The notes beneath the pieces are model-generated. The model was not told the origin of the DNA, did no database searches, and saw nothing but the letters and a program-made list of their open reading frames with translations. Both the position numbers and the translations under genes were made by a program. Below, one piece after another: positions 59,010 to 64,000 of a stretch of DNA of 64,000 nucleotides (position 1 is the first letter of the stretch; every line of letters starts with the position of its first letter). Source of the stretch: an uncultured bacterium (GTDB lineage Bacteria > Bacillota > Clostridia > Oscillospirales > Oscillospiraceae); contig CANASS010000001.1 in assembly GCA_947364395.1 (NCBI GenBank), positions 49,720-113,719 of the forward strand, given 5' to 3'.

Positions 59010-60935
59010 TTATCCTTTCGCTTCCTCCAGCTCCGCCGCCAGCCGCTCCCACTCCGCGTAAAGATGGGCCAGCTCGTCCTCCGCCGCCTCCCGCTCCTTG
59101 TAAATGTCCTGGAGCTTCAGGTAGTCAGAGGCAGACTCCTCCGCCTCCTGGGCCAGCTCGTCCAGCCGGACCTCCGCCTTCTCCACCGCCCGTTCGGCGG
59201 CCCGGACCTGTTTCTCCAGCTCCTTGGTGCCGCCGGGACGCTTTTGTTTCACCTTGTCCTCTACAGGTTTGGCCGGCACGCCGGGGTCGTCGCGCCCTAT
59301 GGGAGACTTGGTGTTCTTAAGCTGCTCCTGCCGCTCCCGGAACGAGCGGAACTCGCTGTAAGTGCCGTGGAAATCGGTGATCCGCCCGTTTTCCAGCATC
59401 CACACCCGGGTGGCGAACTTCTCGATGAAATAGCGGTCATGGGAGACGAACAGCAGGTTTCCGCCGTACTCCTCCACCGCCTCCTCGATCCACTCCCGGG
59501 AGTCGATGTCCAGATGGTTGGTGGGCTCGTCCAAAATCAGCAGGTTGATCCGGCTGTCCATCAGCATACACAGCCGCAGCCGGGACTGCTCCCCGCCGGA
59601 CAGGGCGGACACCTCCTTGAATACGTCCTCTCCCCGGAACTTGAAGGAGGCCAGACGGTCCCGGGCCTCCTGGGTGGTACAGTTCTGCGCGTACAGCATA
59701 GTGTCCACCAGGTTGCGGTCGGGCCGGTCAAAGTGAATGATCTGAGGCAAATAGCCGACACGGATGGAGGGCCCCAGATAAATAGACCCGGAATCGGGGA
59801 CCTCCTCCCCCATGATGAGCTTGATGAAGGTAGATTTGCCGGTGCCGTTGTCCCCCAGCAGGGCGATGCGCTCCCCGCCGGTCACCTCCAAATTGATCTG
59901 ATCGAACAGGATTCGATCCCCGAAGGACTTTTTCAGCTCGGTGACCACCATGGCCTCGTCCCCGTGGAACTCCCGCTCCCCAAACCGTGTGGCCAGCTTC
60001 TTTTCCTTGGTGGGCTTGTCCGTGGTACGCATACGCTCAATCCGCCGCTCCATGTTGATGGCCCGACGGTACTGTTTGTCGTTGCCCTTGAAGGCCCACA
60101 TGCGCATCTGCTCCGCCGCAGCCTCCAGCTGGGCGATCTTGGCCTGCTCTTTCTCGTACTGCTTAAGCCGCTCTTGATACCGCCGCTCCTTCTCCTCCAC
60201 GTAGAAGGAGTAGTTGCCGGCGTACAGCTCAGCCCTGCCCTCTTGAATCTCCGCCACCCGGCGCACTACCTTGTCCAAAAACCAGCGGTCGTGGGAGATG
60301 GCCAGCACCGTACCTTTGAACCGCTCCAAGTAGGCCTCCAGCCACTCGGTGGCGTTCAAATCCAGGTGGTTGGTGGGCTCGTCCAGCAGGAGGATGTCGG
60401 TGTCCTCCAAAATGAGCCGGGCCAGATTGATGCGGGTCTTTTCCCCGCCGGACAACGCGTCAAAGAGCCGGGAGCGCATGTCCGCCCCGATGCCCAGGCC
60501 GTTACAGACTTTATTCAACCGCGTCTCGGTGTCGTAGCCGCCCCCCAGCTCAAAGGCGGCGGTGAGCTTGTCGTACTGGGCCATCACGGCCGGGTCCTCC
60601 CCCTGGGCCATCCGGGCGGTGAGCTGAGCCAGCTCCTCCTCCATGGCGTGAAGGGGGGCGAAGGCGGTATCCAGCACGTCCCGGACGGTGTAGCCCTCCG
60701 GGTAAACGGGGATCTGTGAGATGAGCCCCAGCCGCTTGCCCGGGGCGATGGCGATGGTCCCCTCGTCAGGGCGGACCTGTCCCGTCATCATACGGAAGAT
60801 GGTGGTCTTGCCCGCGCCATTGCGGCCCAACAGACCCACCCGCTCCCCCTCGTCGATCTGGAGGGAGAAGCCGTCCAAAATCCGTTTGCCGACCTCGAAC
60901 TCCTTGACCAGGCCGGTCAGCTGTATGTCAATCAT
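59010..60935 (-). CDS. ABC-F family ATPase
   Basis: 641 residues with two ABC modules and no membrane segment: Walker A GRNGAGKTT and GDNGTGKST, signatures LSGGEKTR and LSGGEQSRL, Walker B-type LLLDEPTNHLD and LILDEPTNHLD, then a C-terminal coiled coil. ABC-F proteins act on ribosomes; some give antibiotic resistance, but housekeeping YdiF/Uup-type is more likely because of the C-terminal coiled coil. Confidence 0.92.
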   Translation of the reverse strand: MIDIQLTGLVKEFEVGKRILDGFSLQIDEGERVGLLGRNGAGKTTIFRMMTGQVRPDEGTIAIAPGKRLGLISQIPVYPEGYTVRDVLDTAFAPLHAMEEELAQLTARMAQGEDPAVMAQYDKLTAAFELGGGYDTETRLNKVCNGLGIGADMRSRLFDALSGGEKTRINLARLILEDTDILLLDEPTNHLDLNATEWLEAYLERFKGTVLAISHDRWFLDKVVRRVAEIQEGRAELYAGNYSFYVEEKERRYQERLKQYEKEQAKIAQLEAAAEQMRMWAFKGNDKQYRRAINMERRIERMRTTDKPTKEKKLATRFGEREFHGDEAMVVTELKKSFGDRILFDQINLEVTGGERIALLGDNGTGKSTFIKLIMGEEVPDSGSIYLGPSIRVGYLPQIIHFDRPDRNLVDTMLYAQNCTTQEARDRLASFKFRGEDVFKEVSALSGGEQSRLRLCMLMDSRINLLILDEPTNHLDIDSREWIEEAVEEYGGNLLFVSHDRYFIEKFATRVWMLENGRITDFHGTYSEFRSFRERQEQLKNTKSPIGRDDPGVPAKPVEDKVKQKRPGGTKELEKQVRAAERAVEKAEVRLDELAQEAEESASDYLKLQDIYKEREAAEDELAHLYAEWERLAAELEEAKG

Positions 60936-60972
60936 GGTTCATTGTTCTCCTTACGAAGGTTCCTCACGAAGT

Positions 60973-61032
60973 TCCTTCCTTTTTTCTTTGAAAAGAAAAA
61001 AGGAAGCGAAAAAAGAAACTTTTAGACCGCTT
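60973..61032 (-). repeat. Dispersed T-rich repeat, inverted copy
   Basis: On the minus strand: AAGCGGTCTAAAAGTTTC, then T-rich DNA and a CTTCC...GGAAG hairpin. Related to the other three copies. Could also act as a terminator after murF on the minus strand. Confidence 0.7.
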
Positions 61033-61087
61033 CCAGCGCGGCAATCAATGGAAGTACCGCGCCGGTCACATTTAAAGGTCAAAGGAA

Positions 61088-61313
61088 ATGTTTACTCTGG
61101 CAATATTGCGTAGCCGGTGGCCGGGCACACTCTTTTCCACATTCTGTATCTGTCCGAAGCGGTTTAAAGTTCTTTATGGATACTTTTTCTTTTCAAGAAA
61201 ATGTTTACTTTGGCAATATTGCCTAGCCGGTGGCTGGGCACACTCTTTTCCTCATTCTGTGTCTGTCCGAAGCGGTTTAAAGTTCTTTTTGGATACTTTT
61301 TCTTTCAAGAAAA
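61088..61313 (+). repeat. Two tandem 113-bp repeat units, related to the T-rich repeat
   Basis: Unit 1 (61088-61200) and unit 2 (61201-61313) have the same order of blocks: TGTTTACTCTGGCAATATTG, TAGCCGGTGGC, GGGCACACTCTTTTCC, TGTCCGAAGCGGTTTAAAG and a T-rich hairpin end. They differ at scattered bases. A partial third start lies at the murF stop (CACTCTGGCACGTTGGCC). There is no gene in the 382 bases between murF and the ABC-F gene. Confidence 0.85.
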
Positions 61314-61317
61314 AGTA

Positions 61318-62709
61318 TCACTCTGGCACGTTGGCCAGCAAATAGTCCACAATCTTCTCAAAGGCCATGGACCGGGATGCCTTCACCAGGATGGTCGCCC
61401 CCGCCCGAAGCTCCCGGGACAGGGCGTTTTTGGCCTCGTCCAGGGTGGGGAAATGGTCGGACTGCTCCAGCCCCGCCGCCCTGGCCCCCTCGGCCATGAA
61501 CCGGGCCAAATCCCCCACGGCGATGAGCCGGTCCGCCCCAGCCTGGGCAAAATAGCCCCCCACCGCCCGGTGGAACTGCTCCGAGCCCGGACCCAGCTCC
61601 TTCATATCCCCCACAACCGCCACCTTCCGGCGCTTCTGGCCCGCGTCCCCCAGCACGGCGGCGGCGGCCCGCATGGACTGTGGATTGGCATTGTAGGCGT
61701 CGTTTAAGATCACAATGTCGCCCTTACAGCGAATAACATTCATTCGCATCTTGGTGGGCAGGAAAGCCGCCACGCCGCGGACAATCTCGTCGGGGGCCAT
61801 GCCCAGCGCCTCCCCCACGGCGGCCGCCATAAGGGTGGGGTAGATCATATGGCTGCCCAGGGCGGGAATGTTGGCCTCAAACTGGCCCCGGGGAGTTTTG
61901 ACCCGGCAGGACAGGTGGCCCGCGCCGTCGCTGTCCAGGTCGCAGGCTTCGTAGTCCAGCCCCTGGCCGCTCCCCACAAACACCGTGCGCTGGATGAGCT
62001 TTCCCTTGAGGGTGGCAAGCAGGGGGTCGTCCCCGTTGAGCACCGCCAGACCATCCTTTTTCAGATAGGGGAAGATCTCGCACTTGGCCTTGAATATGTT
62101 CTCTCTGCTGCCCAGATTCTCAATGTGGGCGTCGCCGATGTTGGTGATAACGGCCATATCCGGCTCCACCAATCTGCCCAGGTAGTCGATCTCCCCGGCG
62201 TGGTCCATGCCCATCTCCACCACGCACACCTCGTGCTGCCGTTCCAGCTTCAGCAGGGTGAGGGGCACGCCGATGTCGTTGTTGAAGTTCCCCTCCGTCT
62301 TGTGGACCCGGAACCTGGCCCCCAGCACCGCCGCCGTCATGTCCTTGGTGGTGGTCTTGCCCACCGAGCCGGTAATGGCGATAAAGGGGATGGGGAACAG
62401 CTGTTTATAATACCGGGCCAGCTCCCACAGGGCGCGCTGGGTGGAGCGCACCTTGATGTAAAACTTGCCGGGCAGGTAGCTCTCCCGCTCCCGTGCGGTG
62501 AGGCACCCTGCCGCCCCAGCCTCCAGCGCGGCGTTGATAAACGAGTGGCCGTCGAACCGCTCTCCCTCCAGGGGGATGAACAAGCAGCCCGATTCAATAC
62601 TCCGGCTGTCGGTGCTCACCTGGGCCGCCGCCGCCTCCAAATCGTCAAAGTCCCCCAGCAGGGTCCCGTTTACCGCCTCCAGCAGCTGTCTCAGCGTCAG
62701 TGCCTCCAT
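61318..62709 (-). CDS. murF: UDP-MurNAc-tripeptide D-Ala-D-Ala ligase
   Basis: Adds D-Ala-D-Ala to the peptidoglycan precursor in the cytoplasm. 463 residues with ATP loop ITGSVGKTTTKDM, GNFNNDIGVPLTLL, VVEMGMDHAGEI and ILNDAYNANPQSM. ATG at 62709. It ends exactly at the edge of the repeat region, with the last residues LLANVPE. It follows ddl, which makes its substrate. Confidence 0.96.
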   Translation of the reverse strand: MEALTLRQLLEAVNGTLLGDFDDLEAAAAQVSTDSRSIESGCLFIPLEGERFDGHSFINAALEAGAAGCLTARERESYLPGKFYIKVRSTQRALWELARYYKQLFPIPFIAITGSVGKTTTKDMTAAVLGARFRVHKTEGNFNNDIGVPLTLLKLERQHEVCVVEMGMDHAGEIDYLGRLVEPDMAVITNIGDAHIENLGSRENIFKAKCEIFPYLKKDGLAVLNGDDPLLATLKGKLIQRTVFVGSGQGLDYEACDLDSDGAGHLSCRVKTPRGQFEANIPALGSHMIYPTLMAAAVGEALGMAPDEIVRGVAAFLPTKMRMNVIRCKGDIVILNDAYNANPQSMRAAAAVLGDAGQKRRKVAVVGDMKELGPGSEQFHRAVGGYFAQAGADRLIAVGDLARFMAEGARAAGLEQSDHFPTLDEAKNALSRELRAGATILVKASRSMAFEKIVDYLLANVPE

Positions 62710-62746
62710 AGTGATGGCGCTCCTCTCCTGAATCTCTCTCTTTAAA

Positions 62747-63793
62747 TTATTTCCCGGCTTTTCGGGCGGCCAGGGACGCCTCAATGATCCGCTCGCACAG
62801 CTGGCCGTAACCGATGCCCACTGCCGCCGCCTCCTGGGGCAACAGGCTGGTGGGGGTCATGCCGGGCAGGGTGTTGATCTCCAAAAACCAGGGCGTGCCG
62901 TCCTGGGTGACGATGAAGTCCGCCCGGGAGTACACCGACAGCCCCAGGGCGTGAAAGACCGCCAGCGCCGCCTCGCCCAGCCGGGCCTCCCAATCCGCCG
63001 GGATGGGGGCAGGGGTAATCTCTTCCGCCGCCCCAGGCTGGTACTTGTTCTCGTAGTCGTAAAAGCCGGTCTTGGGAATGATCTCGATGGAGGGCAGGGC
63101 CCGGTCCTCCAAGATACCCACCTGGATCTCCCGTCCGGCTATGTACTGCTCCACCACGCACACCCCGCCGAAGTCCAGGCACTGGACCAGGGCGGCGGAC
63201 AGCGCCTCCCGGTCATGGGCGATGGACACGCCGATGGAGGAGCCGGAGGCGCAGGGCTTCACCACACAGGGCAGCTCCAGCCGCTGGGCCAGGGCGGGAA
63301 TATCCTCCGCGGCGTACCGCACCAGCTCCCATTTGGGGGTGAGCACACCCAGCGGAGCCACCAGCCGCTTGGTCAGGTCCTTGTCCATGGCGATGGCGCT
63401 GCCCAAACAGCCCGACCCGGTGTAGGGTATGCCCATCAGGTCAAAGGCGGCCTGGACCCGGCCGTCCTCCCCGCAGGCGCCGTGGAGACCCAAAAACACC
63501 ACGTCCGCCATGCGGCAGATCTCCAGCACCCCGGGGCCAAACTGGCTCGCCTCCCCGCCCGGGCGGGACGCCTTTACCGCCGCCAGGTCTGGGGCCTGAC
63601 GGCCGATTTTCGTCAGCTTCTCCGGGATGGGTGCGGAAAACAGGTCCTGGGGGTCCCCCTGGGTCCCCAGGTACATATCAATCAGCGCGGCCTCATGCCC
63701 CCGTTCCCGCAGGGCGGCGCACACCTTGCAGCCGCTGGACAGGGACACGTTCCGCTCAGGGCTGAGCCCGCCGGCTAAAACAACGATTTTCAT
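62747..63793 (-). CDS. ddl: D-alanine--D-alanine ligase
   Basis: ATP-grasp enzyme making D-Ala-D-Ala for MurF. 348 residues with VVLAGGLSPERNVSL, LHGACGEDG, SGSSIGVSI, DFIVTQDGTPWFLEINTLPGMTPTS. The ligase has no D-lactate-type indicator that I can read by eye. Promoter at 63850-63878. Confidence 0.95.
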   Translation of the reverse strand: MKIVVLAGGLSPERNVSLSSGCKVCAALRERGHEAALIDMYLGTQGDPQDLFSAPIPEKLTKIGRQAPDLAAVKASRPGGEASQFGPGVLEICRMADVVFLGLHGACGEDGRVQAAFDLMGIPYTGSGCLGSAIAMDKDLTKRLVAPLGVLTPKWELVRYAAEDIPALAQRLELPCVVKPCASGSSIGVSIAHDREALSAALVQCLDFGGVCVVEQYIAGREIQVGILEDRALPSIEIIPKTGFYDYENKYQPGAAEEITPAPIPADWEARLGEAALAVFHALGLSVYSRADFIVTQDGTPWFLEINTLPGMTPTSLLPQEAAAVGIGYGQLCERIIEASLAARKAGK

Positions 63794-63849
63794 ACTGCTG
63801 CTCCTCTACCAAATTGCCTGTACTGCTCCTATTTTATGCTTGAATGTAA

Positions 63850-63878
63850 ATTATACCACAACAGAAAACAAGAAACAA
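63850..63878 (-). promoter_or_regulatory. Candidate promoter of ddl-murF
   Basis: TTGTTT (63873-63878), 17-base spacer, consensus TATAAT (63850-63855) on the minus strand. The DNA from 63879 to 63976 holds no gene I recognise. Confidence 0.55.
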
Positions 63879-63976
63879 GGGGGAAGTCCGGCCAAGGCTC
63901 TACCTTTGGGAGAGAAGCGGCAACGCAGGGCAAGGCCCCCTTATCGGCCAATGTCATTAAGTTAGAGGCATTGTAT

Positions 63977-64000
63977 ATGGAGCAGCCAAAAATGAAACGA
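63977..64000 (+). CDS. Possible start of a plus-strand gene, truncated
   Basis: The last 24 bases open a frame MEQPKMKR after AGAGGCATTGTAT. Too short to assess. Confidence 0.2.

Noticed and set aside
59010..60935. Antibiotic-resistance ABC-F protein
   Set aside because: The C-terminal coiled coil and neighbours suggest a housekeeping Uup/YdiF-type factor; no resistance context is seen.
61088..61313. CRISPR array
   Set aside because: Only two direct 113-bp units with no spacers; no cas genes in the window.
63879..63976. Structured RNA or mobile-element end after the ddl promoter
   Set aside because: Complementary AAGGGGG and CCCCCTT blocks are about 40 bases apart and resemble common intergenic repeats of gut Bacillota, but I could not define borders or a family.

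Overview
The window looks like one chromosome segment of a high-GC, spore-forming gut Clostridium of the Oscillospiraceae type (Flavonifractor, Oscillibacter or Lawsonibacter-like). The reasons are: Bacillota-type gene orders (rplS-rbgA-rnhB; pyrH-frr-uppS-cdsA-dxr-rseP-ispG-polC), a PolC-type replicase, a SpoIVFA/SpoIVFB-like pair, exosporium-like proteins, strong AGGAGG ribosome binding sites, and many GTG/TTG starts. The genus is an inference. Nearly all genes are on the minus strand; the plus strand carries rpsB-tsf and a few singletons.

Layout. 1-7.7 kb: tig (partial), a phosphoesterase, thrC, an M19 dipeptidase, yraN-rnhB-rbgA, rplS with a leader, and a SpoIVFB/SpoIVFA-like pair. 7.9-8.3 kb: tRNA-Gly(CCC) divergent from a 26-codon peptide gene with its own promoter and terminator. 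8.3-16 kb: a histidine operon (hisZGDBHA-kinase-hisF-hisI-hisE, then a Bax inhibitor-1 protein) with no hisC and no histidinol phosphatase. 16-27.5 kb: a small membrane protein gene, then the polC/isoprenoid/phospholipid/frr/pyrH block. 27.9-29.6 kb: rpsB-tsf, divergent from pyrH. 29.7-31.8 kb: tgt, a TfoX-C-like protein and a DUF3788 gene.

32-40.3 kb holds the most unusual locus: a TetR regulator with a 23-bp palindromic operator on its own promoter, followed by six co-directional genes. These are a multi-[4Fe-4S] GltD-like flavoprotein, an orphan HypA, a polytopic membrane protein, a phytoene-desaturase/saturase-like flavoprotein, an FAD/NAD/[2Fe-2S] reductase and a DUF5692 membrane protein. 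The two membrane proteins share motifs. It reads as a ligand-induced, membrane-associated redox pathway for a hydrophobic substrate; the substrate is unknown.

40.5-49.9 kb: an ECF sigma/anti-sigma pair with a candidate autoregulated promoter, a GT2-TPR glycosyltransferase, three relatives of one exosporium-like family (one intact, one with two frameshifts, one relic), ribU behind an FMN riboswitch, a SLOG protein, a 59-residue protein, xth and a GT-C membrane protein. 50-64 kb: acetyltransferases, a pseudouridine synthase, a Vat/CatB-like acyltransferase with a 23-codon upstream ORF, TepA, an M18 aminopeptidase, coaE, DUF4180, a HAD-YrdC fusion, prfA, YdcF, an ABC-F protein, murF and ddl. Related T-rich repeats lie between prfA and murF, including a 113-bp tandem duplication.

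No CRISPR array, integrase, transposase or prophage was recognised.
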